Positions 1 through 7,154 of a DNA stretch of 14,055 bases are shown here, in pieces (positions within the stretch are counted from its first letter, which is position 1; each line of letters starts with the position of its first letter). The DNA comes from Gammaproteobacteria bacterium (GTDB taxonomy: Bacteria; Pseudomonadota; Gammaproteobacteria; Steroidobacterales; SZUA-146): NCBI GenBank assembly GCA_013002925.1, contig JABDLQ010000464.1, forward strand, positions 1-14,055, in the 5' to 3' direction. The position numbers and the translations under genes were made by a program. The notes beneath the pieces are model-generated. The model did no database searches, had not been told where the DNA came from, and saw nothing but the letters and a program-made list of their open reading frames with translations.

Positions 1-108
1 ATCCCGACCCTGATACTGTTTCAAAATGGCAGTGAGCTGGCCCGCCATTCCGGCGCGATGTCGGCGGCTGATATTGTACGCTGGGCACGTCAGGCGACGG
101 GCGTTTGA
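1..108 (+). CDS. trxC: Thioredoxin (TrxC-like), C-terminal fragment
   Basis: Reading frame 1 is open from the first base and stops with TGA at 106-108, giving the last 35 residues of a protein whose start lies outside the window. It begins IPTLILFQNG, then SELARHSGAM and ADIVRWA. The cis-proline IPT strand, the following beta-turn N-G and the terminal amphipathic helix are typical of the thioredoxin fold. The ARxxGAM segment followed by a W-containing helix resembles proteobacterial thioredoxin 2 (TrxC), a zinc-containing cytoplasmic disulfide reductase. The CGPC active site and any N-terminal zinc domain would lie upstream and cannot be seen, so the trxC assignment is an inference from the tail only. 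The next gene is convergent, so this one ends its transcription unit here. Confidence 0.7.
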   Translation: MPTLILFQNGSELARHSGAMSAADIVRWARQATGV

Positions 109-161
109 TACGGTCGATCGATACCCACCTGTGCCGGGCCCATGGGGCGCCGTGCTGACGG

Positions 162-192
162 GTTAGCGGCTAACGGGCTAACGGGCTAACGG
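162..192. repeat. Short tandem repeat (GCTAACGG)x3 with an adjoining palindrome
   Basis: Three perfect head-to-tail copies of the 8-mer GCTAACGG occupy 169-192. The first copy also forms the right half of a perfect palindrome, GTTAGC-G-GCTAAC, at 162-174. Degenerate copies (TCTAACGG, then TCTAA) continue to about 210. The array sits between the convergent ends of the thioredoxin and oxygenase genes. It has no T-tract, so it is not a classical terminator. Confidence 0.75.
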
Positions 193-213
193 TAGCGTCT
201 AACGGTCTAAAAG

Positions 214-828
214 TTACAGGTGTGATACGTCCCTGTAATCACCCAGCTGGCCTTTGATAAAGCAATTAAAAGCGACAGAATAGCGCGGTACGCTGGCGGC
301 GTTGGCTTCCACGGCATGCTGCAGGCTTGATGAGAACAAAAAGATCTCATTCTGCTTTGGTGTAACGACGTTAATCGGCGTGTTGAAAATATTCTGTTTG
401 CCAACTTTGGGGTTCATGACCAGTTGCTGATAGGTAATACTCTTGTCAAAGACCATGTTGGAGGGTGGATCCGGTAGCTCACAATAATACAGCGACCCCG
501 ACACAACCGAGTTGGAATGCGAGTGAGTGTGCATGCCAATGCCGGGATGATTGATCAATGACCACGATTGCGTCACGTACAGACTCTGATCGATGCCCAT
601 GACTTCGGTGGCATACAAATCAAGTGCCTCCTGCACAGCGGCCTTGATACTGGCCAACTCCGGCTCCTCGAAAATATAGAGGTTCTCAGAGATCAGATTG
701 TCTCTGTTAGTCACCATTTTCAGATTCTTTATATAGTCGACCTGTGCGTCAGTGATGGCGTGGCTCAGGTCGGCCCTGAAAAAAGGGACCGCAAAAAGTG
801 GCTGTACGTCGTATTTGGCAATTGCCAT
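214..828 (-). CDS. Putative 2OG-Fe(II) oxygenase (TIGR02466/PF13759 type)
   Basis: This 204-residue protein appears to be a small non-haem iron, 2-oxoglutarate-dependent oxygenase with a single double-stranded beta-helix domain. The substrate is unknown. The key segment is HTHSHSNSVVSG at residues 100-111. Its second and third histidines (H102, H104) align with the family pattern HxHPNSxxSG, so they are the likely first iron ligands. The distal ligand is H171 in LQHAVE, and R182 in PRYSVAFN fits the 2OG-carboxylate arginine. There is no signal peptide, so it should be cytoplasmic. The ATG at 828 is preceded by AGGAGG (837-842 on the other strand) with 8 bases of spacing, which fixes the start. 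Relatives are frequent in marine phages and cyanobacteria as well as bacterial chromosomes, so a phage-derived origin is possible but unproven. It is monocistronic by layout, convergent with the thioredoxin and 259 bases downstream of the hydrolase gene. Confidence 0.8.
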   Translation of the reverse strand: MAIAKYDVQPLFAVPFFRADLSHAITDAQVDYIKNLKMVTNRDNLISENLYIFEEPELASIKAAVQEALDLYATEVMGIDQSLYVTQSWSLINHPGIGMHTHSHSNSVVSGSLYYCELPDPPSNMVFDKSITYQQLVMNPKVGKQNIFNTPINVVTPKQNEIFLFSSSLQHAVEANAASVPRYSVAFNCFIKGQLGDYRDVSHL

Positions 829-915
829 CAGGCAACCCTCCTCTGCCAGGTATTTGAACCTTTAACATTATCACAACTTGGCAAAATGCCGGCCCCCGAT
901 TGCGCTCACAAGAAT

Positions 916-937
916 GCGTGAAGCGGATTATTCACGC
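916..937. promoter_or_regulatory. Inverted repeat GCGTGAA-N8-TTCACGC upstream of the oxygenase gene
   Basis: A perfect 7-bp inverted repeat (916-922 and 931-937) with an 8-base centre lies about 90-110 bases upstream of the oxygenase start. It has no T-run on either strand, so it suits a dimeric-regulator operator better than a terminator. This is position-based inference only. It lies in the 259-base gap between the oxygenase and hydrolase genes, where I see no gene. Confidence 0.3.
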
Positions 938-1087
938 CAAAAAATGAAAACCTGGTTCAACACAGCCGGTCAGCTCTCTTTCGCCACGTTCCGGAATGCG
1001 TGTTTTGAATGCTGTGAGCCAGGACATCAATTGGCATGATTGACCCGCCGCATTTGCATTCCATCAAAACGGCGGAACGCGGGTGTG

Positions 1088-1969
1088 TCAGGCGAGTGTC
1101 TCCTGGAAAAAAGCGATCGTGCGCTGCCAGGCAAGTTTTGCCGCCGCTTGGTTGTAGCGCGGCGTCGAATTGTTGTGAAAGCCGTGATGAGTACCGGGAT
1201 ACACATGCCGCCGATAATCAACATTGTTGGCCTTCAGGGCTGCTTCATAATCCGGCCACGCCTTGTTAATCCGTGGATCATTCTCCGCTGCCTGAATCAT
1301 CAGCTTTGCCGTTATCCCTGCCGCAGCGTCAGCACTGACACCACTGCCGTAAAATGGCACGGCGGCCACCACGGTTTTACCCAATGTCGCCGCCAGATAA
1401 TTGCTCACGCTTCCACCCCAGCAAAAACCCGTGACCCCGAGCTTTTCCCCAGCTGATTCATGCGCCTTCAGATAATGGGCGCTGTTCGCCATGTCCTGAC
1501 GCAGCCGGTCGCGATCCAGACCCCGTTGCAAGGTGCGTCCATCGTCGTCATTACCGGGGTAACCTCCCACAGCCGTTAAGGCGTCCGGCGCGAGGGCCAG
1601 AAAACCTTCTACTGCAAAGCGTCGCGCAACATCTTCAATGTGTGGATTCAAACCACGATTTTCATGAATCACGAGCACCGGAGGAAACGGGCCGGAGCCC
1701 GCCGGTGCGACCAAATACCCACGCATGGTGCCCGAGGCGCCCCCCGGTGATGAGTAATGTACGTATTCCGGACGTATCCGTTGATCAGTAAAAGATATGG
1801 TCTGTGCTGCCGCATACCGTGGCAGCAACGCCGTCGCCATGCTGAGCGCAGTGATGCCACCAATGGTGATGGCGCTCGCGCGGCGCATGAACTCGCGACG
1901 ATCAATCTGCCCGTGACAGTAATCGTCGTACAGCGCATAAACGCGCGGATCTATTTTGTCGTTACTCAT
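1088..1969 (-). CDS. Tat-exported dienelactone hydrolase family protein
   Basis: This 293-residue alpha/beta hydrolase belongs to the carboxymethylenebutenolidase (dienelactone hydrolase) family, which opens lactone or ester rings through a Cys-Asp-His triad. The visible triad is C183 in GFCWGG, D231 in AENDPR and H262 in GTHHGF. E103 in VIHENRG matches the glutamate that holds the nucleophile in its resting state. The N-terminus carries a twin-arginine motif, DRREFMRR (R24-R25), then a hydrophobic stretch ending in AAAQ near residue 55, so it is probably exported folded to the periplasm. The start is chosen at ATG 1969, with GAGG 5 bases upstream. A TTG one codon earlier (1972) is in frame but less likely. 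Family members with this N-terminal DPRVYxLYDxYxHGxIDRR pattern are common in proteobacteria, usually with unknown substrate. The gene is divergent from the peroxidase across about 225 bases. Confidence 0.9.
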   Translation of the reverse strand: MSNDKIDPRVYALYDDYCHGQIDRREFMRRASAITIGGITALSMATALLPRYAAAQTISFTDQRIRPEYVHYSSPGGASGTMRGYLVAPAGSGPFPPVLVIHENRGLNPHIEDVARRFAVEGFLALAPDALTAVGGYPGNDDDGRTLQRGLDRDRLRQDMANSAHYLKAHESAGEKLGVTGFCWGGSVSNYLAATLGKTVVAAVPFYGSGVSADAAAGITAKLMIQAAENDPRINKAWPDYEAALKANNVDYRRHVYPGTHHGFHNNSTPRYNQAAAKLAWQRTIAFFQETLA

Positions 1970-2194
1970 CAAAGCCTCGCACTCTGGATCGGTTCAAAGG
2001 ATTTTACATAATACCGCAATGGCATCGGATTTCAGTCCATATCCACATTATGGTGTGCCTGCGTTTACCATAGCAAGTTAGCAGAAACTATTGTTGCTCC
2101 AAACAATTTACTTTTCAGGTGGTTGGTCTTAGTCTTGGGTTTGGCCAATGCAAAAACTTACTAATACCTTTGGCCCGTAAAACGAGGTACCAAA

Positions 2195-4291
2195 ATGCAA
2201 GCTGCAAATTTAATAAGAGCGGTTGTGCTGTTCGTCACCTTGCTGTTCGCGATTGGCAGCGATTTCACAATGACAACCTATGCACAGCAAACGCCAGATA
2301 AACATTCCGCCGATAGAGCGAAAGCGGCACAATCTTTACACCGCGACCCTTCGCTGAACCGGGATACACTGCGCTTTGAAACGCCGCAGGACCGGCGCAA
2401 CCAGACGCGTAAGGTATCGCCGGCACGCGGTATCAACCGCGCCACCGCGGGCGCAGGTCACGACCGTGATGCCAGCGACGGAGAGCGCAGCTACAGCGGC
2501 CACGGTAACAACCTGATGGAACCGACCATGGGCAGCGCTCATACCAGTCTGTCGCGCTGGGCACCGGAGGCCTATGGCGACTCCATGGCGGAGCCGTCTG
2601 GCGCTGCTCGCCCCTCGGCCCGGCTGATCAGCAACGAGGTGGCGGATCAGGCCTTTTCCAGGCCCAATCCCATCAATGCTTCAGACTATCTGTGGCAGTG
2701 GGGACAATTTCTGGATCATGACATCGATCTGACCGATGGTACGAACCCGCCCGAGGCGATGCCCATTGCGGTACCGGCAGGTGACCCCTGGTTCGACCCG
2801 GACAATACCGGCACCCAGGTCATTCCATTCAACCGTTCGCTGTACGACCCTGATAGCGGTACGGCACCGGGTAATCCGCGGCAGCAGCAAAACGAAATCT
2901 CCGCCTGGATCGATGCGTCCAATGTTTATGGGTCATCGACGTCTCGCGCGAACGCTTTGCGCAGCAATGATGGCACCGGCCGGCTGAAAACCAGTGACGG
3001 TAATTTTCTGCCGTATAACATTGCGGGACTGCCCAATGCAGGCGGCAGTGGGCCGGAATTGTTTCTAGCCGGTGATGTGCGTGCAAACGAACAACTAGGC
3101 CTCACTGCGATGCATACCCTGTTCGTACGCGAACATAATCGCCTTGCCGATGAAATTGCCGCCCAGGATCCTACACTCAGCGGGGACAAAATCTACAACA
3201 AAGCCCGGCGACTCGTCGGTGCGATGATCCAGCACATTACCTATACCGAATTTTTACCGGTACTTCTGGGCGACGGTGCGATGCCGGTTTACGCCGGGTA
3301 CGATCCGACTATCGATGCCAGTATCAGCTCAGTATTTTCGACCGTCGCCTATCGATTTGGTCACAGTGCGCTTTCGCCCACGCTCAAACGGATTACTGCC
3401 AGTGGTGCTGATCACAGCGGCGGCCACCTGAGTCTTCGCGATGCTTTTTTCTCTCCGCATGCGCTCATCGTTGACGATACCTTTGAGTCTGTACTGCGCG
3501 GACTGGCAGCGCAGGTCTGCCAGAACATCGACACCCTGGTGATCGATGATGTACGCAATTTCCTGTTTGGCCCACCGGGCGCCGGTGGCCTCGATCTGGC
3601 TGCGCTGAACATCCAGCGTGGTCGCGATCATGGCATTGGCAGCTACAATTTTATTCGCGAACATATGCAGCTTGCACCCGCCACCAGCGTCGCCGACATT
3701 ACTTCCGATGTGACGATACAGTCTGCCCTGCAATCGGCCTATGATGACATTGACTTACTGGATCCGTGGTCGGGTGGACTGGCCGAGGACCCGATGCCGG
3801 GTGCGTTGGTCGGCGAGTTATTTTACACGGTGATCCGCAAACAGTTTCTCGCGCTTCGCGACGGTGATCGCTACTGGTATGAACTTGTACTTGACGCCGA
3901 CGAAATAGAAATCGTGACGCAATCCACGCTCGCTGAAATCATTCGCCGCAACACCAGCATCGGACCGGAAATCAGCGACAACGTATTTTTTGTCAGTAAC
4001 CTGGCCGATTCGGACGCTGACACGATCGCTGACATTCGTGACAATTGCCTGCATCAGTCAAATCCCGATCAGACGGATGCTGACAATGATGGCTATGGGA
4101 ATGCCTGCGATGCAGATCTGGACAATAGCGGTTACACCAATTTTCTGGACCTCGCGATACTGGCGGAACACTACCTGTCCACTGATCCGGTCAGCGATCT
4201 GAACGGTGACGGCGTTGTCAACGGTCTGGATCTGGCCGTTTTTCGCGACCTGTTTGGTGCTCCCGTCGGACCGAGCGGACTGCATCAATAG
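2195..4291 (+). CDS. Secreted animal-type haem peroxidase with TSP3/dockerin tail (peroxidockerin type)
   Basis: This 698-residue secreted peroxidase belongs to the peroxidase-cyclooxygenase superfamily (myeloperoxidase fold) and would use H2O2 to oxidise halides or organic substrates. Residues 1-30 form a signal peptide ending TYA-QQ. Catalytic positions are intact: Q171 and distal H175 in WGQFLDHD, Ca-binding D176 plus S236/W238/D240/S242, catalytic R296 and haem-linking E299 in VRANEQ, proximal H390 in YRFGHS, and N472 in LNIQRGRDHG. D174 and E299 match the two haem-ester residues of myeloperoxidase. The third link, Met243, is Gln300 here, so no sulfonium bond is expected. Residues 605-639 form a thrombospondin type 3 Ca-binding repeat (C618-C638). 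Residues 641-679 contain two dockerin-like Asp loops, and the protein ends GPSGLHQ. The ATG has GAGG 7 bases upstream. Bacterial peroxidases with dockerin tails are known as peroxidockerins. The tail is shared with the protein at 6167-6970. Confidence 0.92.
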   Translation: MQAANLIRAVVLFVTLLFAIGSDFTMTTYAQQTPDKHSADRAKAAQSLHRDPSLNRDTLRFETPQDRRNQTRKVSPARGINRATAGAGHDRDASDGERSYSGHGNNLMEPTMGSAHTSLSRWAPEAYGDSMAEPSGAARPSARLISNEVADQAFSRPNPINASDYLWQWGQFLDHDIDLTDGTNPPEAMPIAVPAGDPWFDPDNTGTQVIPFNRSLYDPDSGTAPGNPRQQQNEISAWIDASNVYGSSTSRANALRSNDGTGRLKTSDGNFLPYNIAGLPNAGGSGPELFLAGDVRANEQLGLTAMHTLFVREHNRLADEIAAQDPTLSGDKIYNKARRLVGAMIQHITYTEFLPVLLGDGAMPVYAGYDPTIDASISSVFSTVAYRFGHSALSPTLKRITASGADHSGGHLSLRDAFFSPHALIVDDTFESVLRGLAAQVCQNIDTLVIDDVRNFLFGPPGAGGLDLAALNIQRGRDHGIGSYNFIREHMQLAPATSVADITSDVTIQSALQSAYDDIDLLDPWSGGLAEDPMPGALVGELFYTVIRKQFLALRDGDRYWYELVLDADEIEIVTQSTLAEIIRRNTSIGPEISDNVFFVSNLADSDADTIADIRDNCLHQSNPDQTDADNDGYGNACDADLDNSGYTNFLDLAILAEHYLSTDPVSDLNGDGVVNGLDLAVFRDLFGAPVGPSGLHQ

Positions 4292-4328
4292 TGTGCATCC
4301 TGGCCGCCGTACCGCACGGGTGACCCAG

Positions 4329-4346
4329 GCCGGGTTAGCGCCCGGC
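4329..4346. terminator. Hairpin between convergent genes, possible weak bidirectional terminator
   Basis: GCCGGG (4329-4334) and CCCGGC (4341-4346) form a perfect 6-bp GC-rich stem with a 6-base loop, placed in the 56-base gap between the stops of the peroxidase (+) and the 109-residue protein (-). Neither strand has a following T-tract, so intrinsic termination would be weak. Confidence 0.35.
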
Positions 4347-4347
4347 G

Positions 4348-4677
4348 TTACAGAAGAAAGATCGCGACCCGTGCGACCAGGCTGATGGTCTTGTCCAACT
4401 GCGTCAGCACCCGGCGTGCACTGGCAAGCTTGCGAAGCTCCTCTTTGAGTCGTGCGGAGCGAGCATCCAGAGCGTCCGAGTGGCTTTCCAGGCGATCCGC
4501 AATCAGGGTCAGTCGATTGACCGTCAATTCGCCCAGCAAAAACGTCACTTCGCCACGCATGAGTGCATATTTGTTTTGCGTCGCTGGCGTCTGATCCCGA
4601 AAAAATGCGCGGACTCTGCTTGAGCCCAGTTTGCGCTCCAGTGCCTGCAGATAATCAATCGCCTCTTTTGGTGTCAT
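4348..4677 (-). CDS. Small helical protein of unknown function
   Basis: I do not recognise this 109-residue protein. It starts MTPKEAIDYLQALERKLG and appears entirely helical. Residues 60-98 (ADRLESHSDALDA and onward) have a heptad-like, charge-rich pattern consistent with a coiled coil. The last dozen residues (ISLVARVAIFLL) are hydrophobic and could touch or enter a membrane. There is no signal peptide and no cysteine. Coding status is supported by a good ribosome site (GGAGG, 8 bases before ATG 4677) and by its position 101 bases after the lipoprotein gene on the same strand. The two might be co-transcribed. It is not necessarily functionally tied to the convergent peroxidase. Confidence 0.6.
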   Translation of the reverse strand: MTPKEAIDYLQALERKLGSSRVRAFFRDQTPATQNKYALMRGEVTFLLGELTVNRLTLIADRLESHSDALDARSARLKEELRKLASARRVLTQLDKTISLVARVAIFLL

Positions 4678-4778
4678 TGTGAGCGCCTCCCGTGCACGTT
4701 GTTAATCACATTTATCCTGCCAGATCACCGTCGCCTGCCGCATCCTGTGGCCACCCGCGATTGCAAATGACCTGTGGA

Positions 4779-5687
4779 TCAAAATGCGGCAATCACATTC
4801 CTGATGGCTTCCAGTTCTACCTTGAGCTGGTTTAACTGAGTCAGAAAATCAGCCTCATCGCTGACCAGCTTTTGCAGTGCCCTGCGTAGTGATGCCGCTG
4901 CTCTGCCTGCAGCTCTTAACTCACCAATGGCCGGCACTGAATTTATAAGCCGCCTGCGCTCGTCCATCCATTCTTGTGCGACATCCGGGCGGTCGAGAAG
5001 TGGAGTTGCGGCAGTAAACGGGCCCTCGATACGCCACTGATACAAGCGTTCATTTAAGATACCAACTTCATGCTCAAGATCATCACCGATGGCCTCTAAC
5101 AAGACTTCATGGGTATTCAACGCTTCCTGCAATATTTTTTCATCTGCCTGTATACGCTTTTTTAGCGCAGCACGTTGTCGCGACCCGATGGCATAATCGC
5201 TGACCCGGGATATCCGGTTTTTTTGATCATCGTCCAGGGCGAAAGCCTGCTGGTCCCGCAGTCTCGCTGTGAGCTCACCCAGACGCTTAACGGTCGCCTC
5301 AATGGCGGTGCTCGTAGCCCCCGCCTCGTCGCTGGTTGCGAGTGCATTGAGCTGCGTAAAATAATTGCTCAGCGCCAGCAGATGTTTGCGAATATCATTA
5401 AACACTGCGATGCGCGCCTGATCGATCGCCTGTTGCCGCTCCAGTTGGGCAATCTGCTGTGTATTGAAATTAGCATCATTGCGATTGGCGAAACTGTTAC
5501 GGTCGATGAGTTCCGCTGAGGATTTGTCAATCGCGGTTTTTTGCGCCACGTCGAGCAACTGGTGCAGACTGACAGCGTAGTCCTGCCCGCTGGCGGCGAA
5601 ACTTTCATAAGGGCCCAGGCTGCTTGTTGCGCAACCGGTCGTGAGAATGATCAGCAGGAGCAAGCCTGTTTTGAAAAGCGAATTCAC
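4779..5687 (-). CDS. Predicted helical outer-membrane lipoprotein, unknown function
   Basis: This is a 302-residue protein with a lipoprotein signal: a short basic start, a hydrophobic stretch (GLLLLIILTTG) and lipobox LTTGC with the lipidated cysteine at residue 19. The +2 residue is Ala, not Asp, so outer-membrane sorting by Lol is expected. The mature part is almost wholly alpha-helical and Gln/Glu/Arg-rich, with likely coiled-coil stretches around residues 75-130 (LERQQAIDQARIAVF region) and 270-300 (FLTQLNQLKVELEAI). I do not recognise a family. There is no beta-sandwich or cohesin-like pattern, so it does not look like a dockerin receptor. The start is GTG at 5687 with GGAG 6 bases upstream. 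It precedes the 109-residue gene on the same strand and is divergent from the small tailed secreted protein. Confidence 0.75.
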   Translation of the reverse strand: MNSLFKTGLLLLIILTTGCATSSLGPYESFAASGQDYAVSLHQLLDVAQKTAIDKSSAELIDRNSFANRNDANFNTQQIAQLERQQAIDQARIAVFNDIRKHLLALSNYFTQLNALATSDEAGATSTAIEATVKRLGELTARLRDQQAFALDDDQKNRISRVSDYAIGSRQRAALKKRIQADEKILQEALNTHEVLLEAIGDDLEHEVGILNERLYQWRIEGPFTAATPLLDRPDVAQEWMDERRRLINSVPAIGELRAAGRAAASLRRALQKLVSDEADFLTQLNQLKVELEAIRNVIAAF

Positions 5688-6166
5688 GTATTACTCCCTG
5701 TCAATCGTAAACAGTCGTTCAACAAATACGGCAGCATCGTTCGAGCATATCAAAGCAACGCGGATTGTATAGCTTTTCAGTGCCCTTGTTTTGATATCTG
5801 CTTATTTTGCTTAACTCATCTCGTCGCGTGCACAGACCAGGGTGCACTTTTGCTGTCGCAAGCCAGGCGGTCGTAAGGTAGGTTGCACCAGGCCATCTGA
5901 ATCATGGTACATATGCCACGAGCATACCGCAGCGGTCCGACACCGAAATGGCAGCCAGGTCATCGCACCCGTCATGTGCGGTTGCGCATGTCAGGGTAAT
6001 TCGGAATGCTGCGTTGATCATAAGCTGTTGTTTTGTCGTGAACCATCAGGCATCACTCGAAAACTTGTAGGGAATATCGTTTACACTGACGTTACAAGAA
6101 CATGTGCCACGGTCGGCTACTTAAAACACGGCCAGCAGAAATTTTTTACATGAGAGGGAGAGACTC
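5688..6166. other. Gene-free divergent intergenic region, about 480 bases
   Basis: This stretch separates the lipoprotein gene (-) from the small secreted protein (+), so it should hold promoters for both. On the minus strand TATACAAT (5764-5771) resembles a -10 box about 75 bases before the lipoprotein GTG, but I cannot see a matching -35. On the plus strand I see no convincing sigma-70 pair. An open frame at 5842-6153 is judged not to be a gene. No RNA gene was recognised. Confidence 0.5.
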
Positions 6167-6970
6167 ATGAACTACAAGAAACAAAAAGAAATTACCGCAA
6201 AAAAATGCACTGTACTGCTCACCCTTTTTCTGATTGGCTCGCCAGCTCAGGCATCGACATTCTTCGATATTTCCGGCATGGTCACAAGCTGTAACGGCTT
6301 TGCCTGTGGTATTGCGGGTATTGCAACAGGCGATCCAATCGCCGGCTTTTTGGAAGTCAACGACAGTGCCGCAGGCGCCAACAGTACGTTTACCGAAACT
6401 GACATTCTGAGCGCCCAGCTTATCGTTGGTGATGTCGATAGTGGCGTCACCTCGGGGCCATTTGGCAGTACTTCACTCACCACAGATTCCGCTGGCGAGA
6501 TCATAAGCGGCAACGCGCTGCTCTCCACCACCATCTACACGGGGATCGGCCTTGCCGATGTTGATGTTACGCTGGACGCAGGGGCAGGCACCTGGACCGC
6601 GTCCACTTCCTTCCTTGGACTTGGCGAAGTGGCAGGCGGTACGCTCATGTTTACCCGCAGAGCGGTCGATAGTGATGGCGACGGTGTCAATGATGATCTC
6701 GATAACTGCACGTTGATTGCGAACCCCTCGCAACTGGATACCAACGGTGACGGCTATGGAAACATCTGTGACCCCGATCTTGACAACAGCAATACGGTTA
6801 ACTTTGCTGATTTCACGCTATTGACTGACGCATTTCTTTCGGTTCCCGGCGACCCCAACTGGAACCCGGATGCCGACCTGGATGGCAACGGGCAGGTTAG
6901 TTTTATCGACATATCCCTGTTTCCCCCGTTTTTTCTGATGCCACCAGGACCCAGCGGCCTCGTCCCGTAA
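6167..6970 (+). CDS. Small secreted protein with TSP3/dockerin-like tail ending GPSGLVP
   Basis: This 267-residue protein has a signal peptide at residues 1-29 (basic MNYKKQKEITAKK start, hydrophobic core, SPAQA cleavage site). Residues 30-165 form a beta-rich, Ser/Thr/Gly-rich domain that looks like the ectodomains of small PEP-CTERM-type surface proteins. It contains two cysteines (C42, C47) in a short loop. I cannot assign a function to it. Residues 168-202 are one thrombospondin type 3 Ca repeat (DSDGDGVNDD, DNC at 181, CD at 201). Two 12-residue dockerin-like Asp loops follow at 204-215 and 237-248, and the protein ends PPGPSGLVP. There is no PEP-CTERM signal or terminal membrane helix. 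The start is ATG 6167 behind GAGGGAG. The tail aligns residue for residue with that of the peroxidase 1.9 kb upstream, although the N-terminal domains are unrelated. Confidence 0.85.
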   Translation: MNYKKQKEITAKKCTVLLTLFLIGSPAQASTFFDISGMVTSCNGFACGIAGIATGDPIAGFLEVNDSAAGANSTFTETDILSAQLIVGDVDSGVTSGPFGSTSLTTDSAGEIISGNALLSTTIYTGIGLADVDVTLDAGAGTWTASTSFLGLGEVAGGTLMFTRRAVDSDGDGVNDDLDNCTLIANPSQLDTNGDGYGNICDPDLDNSNTVNFADFTLLTDAFLSVPGDPNWNPDADLDGNGQVSFIDISLFPPFFLMPPGPSGLVP

Positions 6971-7154
6971 ACCCGGGGCAACCGGCAGACTCGTCGTAAA
7001 CGTGGGACTCCCACATCGGGTCGTGTCCACACTGCTTTGCGCCGACCATGTTATCGTCCCACCGGGTGTTTGCCGCAATGTGCCGCTGCCCTGTGCTGAG
7101 TGTGATTCCGGCCGGTTGCCCAACTGTGACTACACGCGCCAGACTGAGCTTGAT

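Noticed and set aside
568..921. 117-residue plus-strand open frame
   Set aside because: Overlaps the well-supported oxygenase gene in antisense and has no family resemblance.
4779..5687. Cohesin-type receptor for the dockerin-like tails
   Set aside because: The lipoprotein is almost wholly helical, whereas cohesins are beta-sandwich domains.
5842..6153. 103-residue open frame on the plus strand ahead of the small secreted protein
   Set aside because: Cys/Arg/His-rich composition without any domain character, no convincing ribosome site, and it fills a divergent promoter region. Judged chance.
7002..7014. Palindrome GTGGGA-C-TCCCAC as terminator of the small secreted protein gene
   Set aside because: A one-base centre leaves only a 4-5 bp stem once a loop forms, and no T-tract follows.
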